Assembly (NCBI RefSeq): GCF_030407495.1
Contig: NZ_JASDDG010000022.1
Location: 1 to 64,000 of the forward strand
Reading direction: 5' to 3'
DNA length: 64,000 bases
Source: Arthrobacter sp. APC 3897
Lineage (GTDB): Bacteria > Actinomycetota > Actinomycetes > Actinomycetales > Micrococcaceae
The position numbers and the translations under genes were made by a program. Shown here one piece after another: positions 1 to 8,415 of the stretch (its first letter is position 1; each line of letters starts with the position of its first letter). The notes beneath the pieces are model-generated. The model was not told where the DNA came from, searched no databases, and worked only from the letters and a program-made list of their open reading frames with translations.

Positions 1-45
1 GCTCGGGATGTTTTCCAACTCCCGGCCGCGGCGACTTAGAAGACT

Positions 46-330
46 TTACACAGGTTTCCACCCACCCGCAAATCGGCCCTCAGCAGGCACGATGCAGGGC
101 CGCTGGCACCACAAACGGCCGGCAGCGCAGGCTGCCGGCCGTTTGTGGTGCGTTGGCTGGTTTCCGCCCTCGGCCAGGGTGACCTCCACGGCCCGGTATT
201 CGGCAGCGTTGGTGTCCACGCCCTCCTCTTCCAGCTCCGCCGGTGCCTTCTGCACATACTCGTTGGTGTAGGCGGTATCCGGCGGCTCTGTGGTGAGGAT
301 GGTGGCTCCGGTTTCGTTCTGCCTGCCCAT
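46..330 (-). CDS. Small hypothetical protein (94 aa)
   Basis: No family recognised. The start at 330 (MGRQNE) is chosen because a GGAG Shine-Dalgarno sequence lies 6 bases upstream. A longer reading starts at 396 but lacks that support. The N-terminal 55 residues are acidic and protein-like (LEEEGVDTNAAEYR, AVEVTLAEGG). The last ~40 residues are read through a perfect 20-bp hairpin that looks like a terminator, so the natural stop may have been lost or the true protein may be shorter. It is divergent from the GH15 gene. Existence is plausible; function is unknown. Confidence 0.45.
   Translation of the reverse strand: MGRQNETGATILTTEPPDTAYTNEYVQKAPAELEEEGVDTNAAEYRAVEVTLAEGGNQPTHHKRPAACAAGRLWCQRPCIVPAEGRFAGGWKPV
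107..150. terminator. Perfect 20-bp inverted repeat, 4-base loop
   Basis: Arms 107-126 and 131-150 are exact reverse complements around the loop GCAG. The very stable GC-rich stem looks like an intrinsic terminator. It lies inside the 3' part of the minus-strand reading frame that ends at 46. There is no long T-run, which is usual for high-GC actinobacteria. Confidence 0.6.
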
Positions 331-495
331 GGCAATCTCCACTGTCTTCTGCCAGGCGCCCTCATACGGTGCGCAGGGAAAACATTCCGTTTCCATGCGC
401 GCCGGAGCGCTGAAGGTCCGTCCTGGCGGCCGTTCCGGTTCCGGCCGCCAGGTTTAGGCTGGAGCTACGGACCCGCTGATCAACGGAAGGCTTCG

Positions 496-2301
496 ATGAC
501 CGCCGAAAGCTCCACTCATCCACCTTCGAACGAGCGCACCAACGGTTATGCGGACCTGCGTTCGTACGCCGCGATAGGGGACGGACGCACCGTTGCGCTG
601 GTGGCCAGGGACGGTGCAGTGGATTGGTATCCCACCCCGGACCTAGACTCGGTTCCTTCCTTTGCCGCCCTGCTGGACGCGGACGACGGCGGGCGGATCG
701 AACTGCGTCCGGAGGAAGAGTTCACGGTGGAACGGGCCTACGTGGACGGAACGAACGTCCTGGCGACCACTTTCATCACCGCCTCCGGAAGCGTCCGCGT
801 CACGGATTCCCTCAACACCGGTGTAGCCGGGCGGCTGCCGTGGGGCGAGCTGGCGCGCCGGATTGAGGGGCTGACCGGCACCGTCCGAATGCGCTGGTCC
901 GTGGCACCGGGCAATTGCTTCGGTACCGCCTCGCCCTGGGTGGAGAACAGCGCCCACGGGCCGGTGCTGCATGCCCTGCAGACCACCATCGGGGTCCGCG
1001 GCTTCGAGCACGGCGCTGAACAGGTTACGGAGCGCAGCATTACGGGCTCGTTCGCTGCCACCCCGGGCTCACGGCACCTGGTGGCCATTGTGTCCACCCA
1101 CAACGAGCCCCTGGCGCTGCCGGACCCGCAGACTGTGGATGCCGGCGTCGACCGCACCATTGCCAACTGGCAGAGCTGGATGAAGGAGTTTTCCTATGAC
1201 GGGCCGTGGGCGGAAGCGGTGCAGCGCAGCGCGCTGGCGCTCAAGCTGCTGATCCACAGCCCCTCCGGAGCGGTGGCGGCTGCCGCCACCACGTCGCTGC
1301 CGGAGAGCATGGACGGCGGCAAGAACTGGGACTACCGCTACGCCTGGGTCCGCGACACCGCCTACACGCTAAACGCCCTGATCCGGTTTGGCCTGCGGGA
1401 AGAAGTGCACGCCGCTGTTGCGGGGATGTTAAAGAGCATCCGCAGCCAGGGCAAGGACCTGCAGGTGTTCACCGCACTGAACGGAGAACCGGCGGACGGC
1501 GCCGAGGAGCTGGACCTGCCCGGCTGGCGCGGCATCGGCCCGGTGGTCCGGGGCAACAACGCGGCATCCCAGCTGCAAATGGGAGTTTTCGGGGACCTGT
1601 TCAACATTGTCCAGCTCTACGTCGACGCCGGACACGTCCTGGACACCGGAACCGGGCGGCTGCTGGCTGATCTGGCGGACCTCGCCTGTGACACCTGGCA
1701 AAAGCGCGACGCCGGAATGTGGGAACTGTTTGAGGAGCAGCATTACACCACCTCCAAGCTGGGCTGCTGGCATGCCCTCAGCTGCGCCTCGCATCTGGCC
1801 GATTTGGGGCAGGTTCCCGGTCCCTCAGACCGGTGGCGGGCGGAGAAGGAGCGGATCGAGGGGTGGGTGCGGGAGAACTGCTGGTCCGAGGAACGCGGCA
1901 GCTACGTCTGGTATCCGGGATCCGACAAGCTGGATGCCTCCATCCTGCTCCATGCCATCAGCGGCTTCGACCGCGGCGAGCGGATGAGTGCAACCCTCGA
2001 TGCGCTGCGGGACGAGCTGGGCCGCGGGCCCCTGCTCTACCGCTACAGCGGCGCGGAAAAGGAGGAAGGCACCTTCGTGGCATGCGCGTTCTGGATGGTA
2101 TCCGCGCTGACCCATGTCGGCCGGCGGGAGGAAGCGGTTGAGCTCATGGACCAGCTGGTGCCGCTGGCGAACGATGTTGGGCTCTACACCGAAATGATCG
2201 CGGAGGAAGACCACGCTTTTCTGGGGAACTTTCCGCAGGGGTTGTCCCACCTCGCGCTGGTCACCGCTGCGCTGACCCTTCATGACAGCAGCACGGACTA
2301 A
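496..2301 (+). CDS. GH15 family glycoside hydrolase (glucoamylase/trehalase-like)
   Basis: A 601-residue protein of the GH15 (alpha/alpha)6-barrel family, which releases glucose from alpha-glucans or, in several actinobacterial members, from trehalose. The start at 496 follows GGAAGG by 5 bases; upstream in-frame codons lack an RBS. The first ~220 residues form the beta-rich N-terminal domain (YAAIGDGRTVALVARDGAVD). The barrel follows with the signature GGKNWDYRYAWVRDTAYT. Glu410 in MWELFEEQHYTTSK aligns with the general acid, and Glu570/571 just before FLGNFPQGLSH aligns with the general base. No signal peptide, so cytoplasmic. It converges with the secreted nuclease gene, leaving a 10-base gap. 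Trehalase versus glucoamylase specificity cannot be settled from sequence alone. Confidence 0.9.
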   Translation: MTAESSTHPPSNERTNGYADLRSYAAIGDGRTVALVARDGAVDWYPTPDLDSVPSFAALLDADDGGRIELRPEEEFTVERAYVDGTNVLATTFITASGSVRVTDSLNTGVAGRLPWGELARRIEGLTGTVRMRWSVAPGNCFGTASPWVENSAHGPVLHALQTTIGVRGFEHGAEQVTERSITGSFAATPGSRHLVAIVSTHNEPLALPDPQTVDAGVDRTIANWQSWMKEFSYDGPWAEAVQRSALALKLLIHSPSGAVAAAATTSLPESMDGGKNWDYRYAWVRDTAYTLNALIRFGLREEVHAAVAGMLKSIRSQGKDLQVFTALNGEPADGAEELDLPGWRGIGPVVRGNNAASQLQMGVFGDLFNIVQLYVDAGHVLDTGTGRLLADLADLACDTWQKRDAGMWELFEEQHYTTSKLGCWHALSCASHLADLGQVPGPSDRWRAEKERIEGWVRENCWSEERGSYVWYPGSDKLDASILLHAISGFDRGERMSATLDALRDELGRGPLLYRYSGAEKEEGTFVACAFWMVSALTHVGRREEAVELMDQLVPLANDVGLYTEMIAEEDHAFLGNFPQGLSHLALVTAALTLHDSSTD

Positions 2302-2311
2302 GGACTCCAGG

Positions 2312-3214
2312 CTAGGAAGTGCAGCCCACGCCGTCGCCGTCGCCGTCAAACTTCGGCTCCCACCCCGGATCTCCGGGGCGGATGGGTGCTGCACCGGCAG
2401 CCTTGACGGCTGCGCAGTTGGCGTAGACCGGGACGGCGCCGGCATCCGCCACGGGAACCTCCGCAGCCGCCGAGGAGCTCAGGCTTCCGTCGGGGACGGG
2501 CTGGTCCGGGCAGGAGTCGAGGACACCGGCGATGGCATCGTGCTCCGCCTGGGTTACCCACAATTCGTACCGGACTTTGACCGCAACCTGGCGGGCCACG
2601 TATTCACAGCGGAAGGCCTTGTTGGCCGGCAGCCAGGTGGCGGCGTCGGAATCCGATTTGGCGCCGTTGGCCGGACCGTCCGCGGCCATGAGGTTCAACG
2701 GGTCATTCGCGAGCCGGCGCCGTTCCTCAGCGGTCAACTGCTGGGCACCTTTTTGCCAGGCATCGGACAGCGCCACAATGTGGTCAATCTGGACGGCCGT
2801 GCTGGTTTCATTGCCCCGCACAAAGTTAATGGTTGTCCCCGTATAGGGGTCGGCGAAGGTTCCGGATGCCACTACGCATTCCTTGGTTCCGTCCTTGTAG
2901 ACCACGGCGGTGAGATCCCGGGCCAGGATGTCATTGCGGGTATCGCATCCGTTGCGGTCCACGTCGGCCCAGGACGGCCCAAACTGGTCCCGGTCATAGC
3001 CGGTCTTCGGCGCACGGCCCTTAACCGGGAGGGTTTCCAGCTGTTCCAGCGCCGATCCGGACGCTGCCTCCTGCACCGATGAACTGCCGTCCCCGGCTCC
3101 GAACCCTGCGTTTGCTTCCGCCCCCGCGTCCGTCAGCGGAGTGCAGGCAGAGGAACCAAGCAGAATTGCAGGTAAAGCGACAAGGGCCAGAACTTTGGTG
3201 CGTAAAGAAGTCAT
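2312..3214 (-). CDS. Secreted HNH endonuclease-like protein (DUF1524 type) with C-terminal Excalibur domain
   Basis: 300 residues. The N-terminus has a hydrophobic export signal ending in LLGSSAC; the cysteine could be lipidated, but serine at -3 makes the lipobox weak. The central domain has the DUF1524/HNH motif VQIDHIVALSDAW (about residues 140-153) and the later NDPLNLMAADG...NGAKSD segment, as in secreted actinobacterial HNH nucleases. The last ~40 residues form an Excalibur calcium-binding motif (NCAAVKAAGA, then FDGDGDGVGC). This is probably an extracytoplasmic, metal-dependent nuclease for DNA scavenging or envelope defence; the role is inferred. It stands alone on the minus strand. 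Confidence 0.8.
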   Translation of the reverse strand: MTSLRTKVLALVALPAILLGSSACTPLTDAGAEANAGFGAGDGSSSVQEAASGSALEQLETLPVKGRAPKTGYDRDQFGPSWADVDRNGCDTRNDILARDLTAVVYKDGTKECVVASGTFADPYTGTTINFVRGNETSTAVQIDHIVALSDAWQKGAQQLTAEERRRLANDPLNLMAADGPANGAKSDSDAATWLPANKAFRCEYVARQVAVKVRYELWVTQAEHDAIAGVLDSCPDQPVPDGSLSSSAAAEVPVADAGAVPVYANCAAVKAAGAAPIRPGDPGWEPKFDGDGDGVGCTS

Positions 3215-3379
3215 CTCTATTAATTATGGACGACGGATTGGATTCAATTTTCCGTTCATCAGTCTTGTTGCAGCGCCAATAATTCCTGCAGGTAGAGTTC
3301 AGGTGCGCGGCTGACCCGCGTCAGCCATGCACCCGCCGTTTGATGTGCCGCCGGCGGGCCCGTTTGAAGAGGTAGCCCC

Positions 3380-5353
3380 TTGGTGAAGATTTCCTGTTCC
3401 CGCCTGCTCCGCACTGTGACGGGTGCGGCCGCCCTGCTCCTGCTGAGCAGTCCGCTGGTGTCCGCGCCGGCCTTGGCGCACGGCAGCAGTGACGCTGCGC
3501 CGCCCAGCCGTTTCATCGTCACGTTCAACGAACGGGCAGCCGCTTCGAGCAGCACCCGTGAGCAGGCCTATGTGGACGCGGGCCGTCCCCTGGGCGCCGG
3601 GGTGACCGAACTCCGCCGAACCGGCAGCGGCGGAACCGTGGTGGAGGTGGACCCGGGCCTCACCGCTGAAGAAACCGCCGCCGTCGTCAGCGCCCTGGCT
3701 TCCGTTCCCGACGTCGAACACGTGGAACCGGACGTTCTCCTGTACCCGTCCGCCGCTGCCCCCAATGACCCCCTCTATCCCCGGCAGTGGAACCTCCAGG
3801 CTTCGGGAGGCGGGGCGGATGCGGCGGCTGCGTGGACTTCGTCCACCGGAAAAGGGCAGGTGGTGGCTGTGGTGGATACCGGCATCACCGCGCACACGGA
3901 CCTTCAGGCACAGATCCTTCCCGGTTATGACCTGATTTCAGACCCGGCAGTGGCCAGTGACGGCAACGGGCGGGACCCCGATCCCCGGGATGAGGGCGAC
4001 TGGTACGCGAACGGCTCCTGCGGCAGGACTGTGGGCAGTGCCTCCACCTGGCACGGAACGCATGTCTCCGGCATCGTCGCGGCCAGTGCCAACAACGGCA
4101 CCGGGATCAGCGGAGTGGCGCCCGGCGCCCGAATCCTTCCGGTGCGGGCACTCGGAACCTGCGGCGGATATATGTCCGACATTTCGGACGGCATCATGTG
4201 GGCTGCCGGCGGCCAGCTGCCCGGCGTTCCCCTCAACGCCACGCCTGCCCGCGTCATCAACCTGAGCCTGGGCGGCGTGAGTACCTGCTCCGCCGCGATG
4301 CAGAAGGCGGTGGACTTTGCTGCGGAGCGCGGGGCCCTGGTTGTGGCGGCCGCCGGCAATGACAACATCCCGGCTGACCGGAGCCAGCCTGCCAACTGCA
4401 ACAACGTGCTGGCAGTGGGCGCCACGGACCGAAACGGATCCCGCGCACCGTACTCGAACTTCGGCCCGCTGGTGGACCTGATGGCCCCGGGCGGAAATAC
4501 CTCGGGAGATTCCAGCGGCGGAATCCTCTCGACGATCAACAACGGCCGTTCGGTTCCCGCGGAGGAGGGCTATACCTACTATCAGGGGACCTCCATGGCC
4601 GCACCCCACGTCTCCGGTGCGGCAGCCCTCCTGCTGTCCGCCGACCCCGGGCTGACATCCCGGCAGGTGGAGTCCACCCTGCTGGAGACGGCACGGGAGC
4701 TGCCGGGCAGCTGCGCACCGCGCTGCGGACCCGGTTTGTTGAATATTTCCGCGGCCGTAGCCGCCGTGGCATCCCCGTTCGCGGATGTTCCGAAATCGAT
4801 GCAGTTCTCTGACGACATGCGGTGGATGGCCGAGGCCGGTATCTCCACCGGGTGGACCGAAGCGGACGGCACCAGCACCTACCGGCCGCTGGAACCTGTG
4901 AAGCGGGACGCAATGGCGGCCTTCATGTACCGGCTCGCCGGCAGCCCTGACTTCACGCCGCCGCGGGTATCTCCCTTCGCCGATGTCTCCACCGGCAACC
5001 CGTTCTATCGGGAGATCTCCTGGCTGGCAGCGGAGGGAATCTCCACCGGATGGGTGGAAGGCAGCGGCACCAGCACGTACCGCCCCCTTCAACCGGTTAA
5101 CCGCGACGCCATGGCCGCCTTCATGTACCGCTATGCCGGTTCGCCGGACACCTCGGTTCCGCCGAACTCTCCGTTCACCGACATCGCGCCAACCAACCGG
5201 TTCTACACGGAGATATCCTGGCTGGCGTCCAAGGGCATCTCCACCGGTTGGGCCGGCGGCAGCGGCACCAGCACGTACCGACCGCTGAACCCCGTGAAAC
5301 GTGACGCGATGGCAGCATTCATGCACCGTTTCGACACCGCGTTCAACCGGTGA
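3380..5353 (+). CDS. Secreted subtilisin-family (S8) serine protease with three SLH-like repeats
   Basis: 657 residues. The start is TTG 3380, or GTG 3383; AGAGG lies 7-10 bases upstream. A Sec signal peptide (SRLLRTVTGAAALLLL, then SAPALA) is followed by an I9-type propeptide (RFIVTFNERAAA, to about residue 125). The catalytic domain carries Asp166 (VVDTG), His225 (WHGTHVSGI) and Ser405 (GTSMAAPHVSG). From about residue 467 there are three ~65-residue repeats (FADV...W(M/L)A..GISTGW...GTSTYRPL.PV.RDAMAAFM.R), the actinobacterial SLH-like module thought to bind the envelope. Probably a wall-anchored or secreted protease. A hairpin follows the stop codon. Confidence 0.93.
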   Translation: MVKISCSRLLRTVTGAAALLLLSSPLVSAPALAHGSSDAAPPSRFIVTFNERAAASSSTREQAYVDAGRPLGAGVTELRRTGSGGTVVEVDPGLTAEETAAVVSALASVPDVEHVEPDVLLYPSAAAPNDPLYPRQWNLQASGGGADAAAAWTSSTGKGQVVAVVDTGITAHTDLQAQILPGYDLISDPAVASDGNGRDPDPRDEGDWYANGSCGRTVGSASTWHGTHVSGIVAASANNGTGISGVAPGARILPVRALGTCGGYMSDISDGIMWAAGGQLPGVPLNATPARVINLSLGGVSTCSAAMQKAVDFAAERGALVVAAAGNDNIPADRSQPANCNNVLAVGATDRNGSRAPYSNFGPLVDLMAPGGNTSGDSSGGILSTINNGRSVPAEEGYTYYQGTSMAAPHVSGAAALLLSADPGLTSRQVESTLLETARELPGSCAPRCGPGLLNISAAVAAVASPFADVPKSMQFSDDMRWMAEAGISTGWTEADGTSTYRPLEPVKRDAMAAFMYRLAGSPDFTPPRVSPFADVSTGNPFYREISWLAAEGISTGWVEGSGTSTYRPLQPVNRDAMAAFMYRYAGSPDTSVPPNSPFTDIAPTNRFYTEISWLASKGISTGWAGGSGTSTYRPLNPVKRDAMAAFMHRFDTAFNR

Positions 5354-5388
5354 ACAATGCGTAAGCGCCTGTGAGAGAACGCATCTGA

Positions 5389-5415
5389 GGGAGGTCCGGC
5401 CTTTCCGGAGCTCCC
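5389..5415 (+). terminator. Hairpin after the protease gene
   Basis: GGGAG-N-TCCGG and its complement CCGGA-N-CTCCC form an 11-bp stem with one mismatch and a 5-base loop, 35 bases after the protease stop. Probably an intrinsic terminator separating it from the polyphosphate kinase gene. Confidence 0.6.
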
Positions 5416-5500
5416 TTCGCGCATCCCCTGCCGGCACCCCTTCCCTGACCTGCTGCGGAGACGTAGATTCGTAGTCACCGTCTGCGTGCAGGAGATATCC

Positions 5501-6523
5501 ATGGCTACGAACAAGACCACCGTCAAAGAAGAGGACAAAAAGCCCACCAAGCAGCTGCCCGAACATGACGCTGCTGCCGATGGTGAGCTCTTGGATGAGA
5601 CAAAACGCGTCTCCGCGACGGAGGATTACGCAAACGAGCTCGATGAGCTTCGTGAGTTGAAGATCAAAACCAAAAAGATCAAGGTCAATGCCGACGACGA
5701 CGCGTGGCGGCACAATTATCCCTACGACAAAAAGTTGACCCGGAGCAGTTACGAGAAGCAAAAGCGTGCGTTGCAGATAGAGCTCTTGAAGATGCAGCTT
5801 TGGGTCAAGGACACCGGTCAGAAAATGCTCATCATCTTTGAAGGCCGCGACGCCGCAGGCAAGGGCGGGGCGATCAAGCGTTTCAATGAACACCTGAATC
5901 CGCGCGGTGCCCGGATTGTGGCCCTCGAGAAACCGACGGACAGCGAACGCACCCAGTGGTATTTTCAGCGCTATGTGGCAAAACTGCCCAGCGGCGGCGA
6001 AATCGTCATGATGGACCGGTCCTGGTACAACCGTGCCGGCGTGGAACGGGTGATGGGCTACTGCACGCCGGCCCAATACCTGGAGTTCATGCGGGAAGTG
6101 CCGGAGCTGGAACGAATGCTGGTGAACTCCGGGGTGCTGCTCAGCAAACTGTGGTTTTCCGTGGGCCGGGCGGAGCAGGCGGCACGGTTTGCGGCCCGGG
6201 AAACAGACCCCGTGAAACAGTGGAAGCTCTCTCCCACAGACCTTGCCAGCCTTGACAAGTGGGATGACTACACCGAAGCCAAAGAAGCCATGTTCTTCTA
6301 CACCGACACCGGTGACGCCCCGTGGACCGTGGTGAAATCCAATGACAAGAAACGGGCCCGGCTTGAGGCCATGCGGTTTGTGCTGCACAGCGTGGATTAT
6401 CCGAACAAGGACACCTCGGTGGCACATGCACCGGATCCGCTGATTGTTGGCCCTGCCGCCAGCCACTTCGAGGAAGACGAAGAACCCAGCGGCCGTTTCC
6501 CTGTGGTGCGTCCCAAGGGCTGA
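5501..6523 (+). CDS. ppk2: Polyphosphate kinase 2 family protein
   Basis: 340 residues. ATG 5501 is chosen because GGAG (5491-5494) is 6 bases upstream; an in-frame GTG at 5486 has no such site. Residues 1-75 are a charged, lysine-rich extension; the PPK2 core follows. Walker A is GRDAAGKGG (residues 115-123) and the lid/Walker B region is DRSWYNR (172-178), with the family segments FQRYVAKLPSGGEIV and WKLSPTDLASLDKWDDY. PPK2 enzymes transfer phosphate between polyphosphate and nucleoside di- or monophosphates. The single-domain form fits the ADP/GDP-phosphorylating group, but class assignment needs phylogeny. Cytoplasmic; probably monocistronic. Confidence 0.92.
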   Translation: MATNKTTVKEEDKKPTKQLPEHDAAADGELLDETKRVSATEDYANELDELRELKIKTKKIKVNADDDAWRHNYPYDKKLTRSSYEKQKRALQIELLKMQLWVKDTGQKMLIIFEGRDAAGKGGAIKRFNEHLNPRGARIVALEKPTDSERTQWYFQRYVAKLPSGGEIVMMDRSWYNRAGVERVMGYCTPAQYLEFMREVPELERMLVNSGVLLSKLWFSVGRAEQAARFAARETDPVKQWKLSPTDLASLDKWDDYTEAKEAMFFYTDTGDAPWTVVKSNDKKRARLEAMRFVLHSVDYPNKDTSVAHAPDPLIVGPAASHFEEDEEPSGRFPVVRPKG

Positions 6524-6544
6524 CCCGCCCCGGAGGCAGTTCTC

Positions 6545-7104
6545 ATGAACGACGAACGCCGATATCAGTTACCGCAGCAGCTCTCACCACGCCTTTCTAT
6601 GAGGACAGCATCAGCTGGGTTCCGGGGCCTTCCGGGAACAGCACACTGCGCGCCGGCGGCACTGCAGCCCTGCCCGCCAAGCTGGCGGCTGCTCCCCGCT
6701 GCGGCGGGGAGCCGAAACCGGGCACGGCATCGGCCACAGCCGTCGCCACAGCCACAGTGCTCTTGACCGTCGACGGGCACGAACAGGAATTCACAGCGTC
6801 CGATCCGTATTCCACCGTCCAGCGGCTGAACCAGCAGGACTGCCTGGAGCAAGCGGTGCAGGAGGTGGCGGCTCTGGATCTGTTATCGGAGCTGGCCATC
6901 CCTCCGGACCAGGGCACCGCCGTCGTACGCCTCTCGCTTGTTCCCACCGGCAGCACCGGCACCTTCACCATTACCGGCTTCGGCACCACCACGCTCCTGG
7001 CCGATGATCCCGGGCATCCGTGGCCCCGGAACATCACTGTCACCGGCACCGGCGCCCCCACGTGGACACGCAGATCACGCCGTTGTGATCTGCGTTATCC
7101 ATGA
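6545..7104 (+). pseudogene. Frameshifted hypothetical gene
   Basis: ATG 6545 has a strong GGAGG (6532-6536) 8 bases upstream and begins MNDERRYQ. Its frame soon becomes arginine- and proline-rich and stops at 6766. The protein-like sequence continues in another frame, open from before 6545 without any ATG or GTG: ITAAALTTP-like residues, then FYEDSISWVPGPSGN, LLTVDGHEQEFTASDPY, FTITGFGTTTLLADD, ending at 7104. A single-base indel at about 6565-6600 would join the two. The product resembles a conserved actinobacterial hypothetical protein, but I do not recognise the family. A sequencing error is possible. Confidence 0.6.
7069..7094 (+). terminator. 10-bp hairpin at the end of the frameshifted gene
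   Basis: CGCAGATCAC (7069-7078) pairs exactly with GTGATCTGCG (7085-7094) around a 6-base loop. It overlaps the final codons of the broken gene. Confidence 0.6.
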
Positions 7105-7463
7105 TGCTAGCGAGAATCACCGGACTTTGCAGGAACCGCCCCGGCACGCGCGGCGCGGCCCACAAGCCGCGGCTGGGTGGCTGCCTGAAGTCGACTACCC
7201 GCACCGGTATCTGCAGGCAGGCCGGCGGTGCCGGCGGTTCCGGCCGGCGGGCCGGTTTCCCGGGAACCTGCCGGTCCGCCGTTTGGCGGGCCGTCCCGGT
7301 GGCGCTGTGGGGTGGAGCAACGCGCATCACTGGATCCCGGAGCAGCCACCACGCCGATTCCACGACTACTTGGCGGGGACCGCTGATACCCGTGCGCTTG
7401 CCCGGGCTGTAGGGTTTGCCCAGCACAGCGGACAACCGGGGTGCGGGATGGAAGGACACCGGA
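7105..7463. other. 359-base intergenic region
   Basis: No convincing gene. Reading frames on both strands are arginine- and proline-rich with no family resemblance. The stretch is full of overlapping GCCGG/CCGGC runs that can fold in many ways. A TAGGGT box near 7409-7414 could serve as a -10 for the downstream acetyltransferase, but no good -35 is visible. Confidence 0.4.
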
Positions 7464-8090
7464 ATGGACATGGTCGAGGCGACGGCTGATGTTGCCGCGG
7501 AGGCACGGATAGGCAGCGGCACCCGTATCTGGCACCTGGCCCAGGTGCGCGAGGACGCTGTAGTGGGCGAGCGGTGCATCATTGGCCGCGGAGCCTACAT
7601 CGGTCCGGGCGTCCGGATTGGTGACAACTGCAAAATCCAGAATCACGCCCTGGTCTATGAGCCGGCGGTTCTAGGCAACGGGGTCTTTGTGGGTCCGGCC
7701 GCCGTCTTCACAAACGACACCTATCCGCGGGCGGTGAACCCGGACGGGTCACTGAAAGGTGCCGAGGATTGGAAGCCCGTGGGCGTCCAGGTGGACGAGG
7801 GAGCCGCTATCGGTGCCCGGGCCGTGTGCATCGCCCCGGTCCGGATCGGTGCCTGGGCCACCGTGGCCGCCGGCGCCGTCGTGACGCGCGATGTTCCCCC
7901 GTACGCCGTCGTCGCTGGGGTACCGGCGCGGCAGGTGGGCTGGGTGGGTCCGGCTGGGCATCCCCTGGTGCCCGGAGCCGGAAAGGGCGAATGGACCTGC
8001 CCGCTCACGAACGCTGCCTTCCGGCTGGAGGACGGCGTGCTGGGACCGGTTCCGGGCCGCGCGGCCCAGGCGGGGGCTCAGCAGGCCTAG
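7464..8090 (+). CDS. Left-handed beta-helix N-acetyltransferase (WbpD/WlbB-like)
   Basis: 208 residues. ATG 7464 has GAAGGA 7 bases upstream. The protein is a hexapeptide-repeat acyltransferase (IGSGTRIWHLAQVREDAVVG, VFVGPAAVFTNDTYPRA, GAVVTRDVPPYAVVAGVPAR). It closely matches the pattern of enzymes that acetylate the 3-amino group of UDP-2-acetamido-3-amino-2,3-dideoxy-glucuronate, in the pathway to diacetylated mannuronic or glucuronic acids. In that pathway the acetyltransferase works with a Gfo/Idh dehydrogenase (WbpB) and a DegT aminotransferase (WbpE), and candidates for both lie in the convergent operon ending at 26443. No UDP-GlcNAc 6-dehydrogenase or 2-epimerase of this pathway is in the window. 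The exact substrate is inferred. Confidence 0.85.
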   Translation: MDMVEATADVAAEARIGSGTRIWHLAQVREDAVVGERCIIGRGAYIGPGVRIGDNCKIQNHALVYEPAVLGNGVFVGPAAVFTNDTYPRAVNPDGSLKGAEDWKPVGVQVDEGAAIGARAVCIAPVRIGAWATVAAGAVVTRDVPPYAVVAGVPARQVGWVGPAGHPLVPGAGKGEWTCPLTNAAFRLEDGVLGPVPGRAAQAGAQQA

Positions 8091-8415
8091 GCTGCAGGCC
8101 GCGGTGGCCCGTTAGTCAAGGGGTGGGGGCGGTTGTTCAGTACCGTGGCGTTGAGCCGTCGAAAAGGTTGTCCCTCTGGCTCCATCAGCCCGCGAAATTC
8201 AGGGCCCAGGCAGAGCCACCCACAACGGCCGGACTAAAGCCCTGCTGCCCCGCCGCGGCATCTCCCCCGGTCAGAGCCGATACGCACGTAAGCGCTCGCA
8301 GACTACTCAGCGGTACCGGCACGGACCCGCCCAGAGACCAGTAACCTATACCTACTCCGCTGCAACTCCCCGCTCCTATTCTCACTGCCAGTAGCAACAA
8401 GGCGGAGGAGAGCTG
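8091..8415 (+). other. 325-base non-coding leader before the glycosyltransferase fusion gene
   Basis: No supported gene. The region between the acetyltransferase and the fusion gene is long enough for a separate promoter; the run TAACCTATACCTACT (about 8341-8355) offers possible -10 boxes but no clear -35. The last bases carry the GGAGGAG ribosome site (8404-8410) of the downstream gene. Confidence 0.4.

Noticed and set aside
3938-6466. 842-residue open frame on the minus strand
   Set aside because: Lies antisense to the protease and polyphosphate kinase genes, is rich in His, Arg and Gly, resembles no family and has no ribosome site. A by-product of high-GC codon use.
7105-7463. Possible small genes in the GC-rich intergenic region
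   Set aside because: All frames are arginine/proline-rich, none has a good start signal, and no similarity to known proteins is evident.
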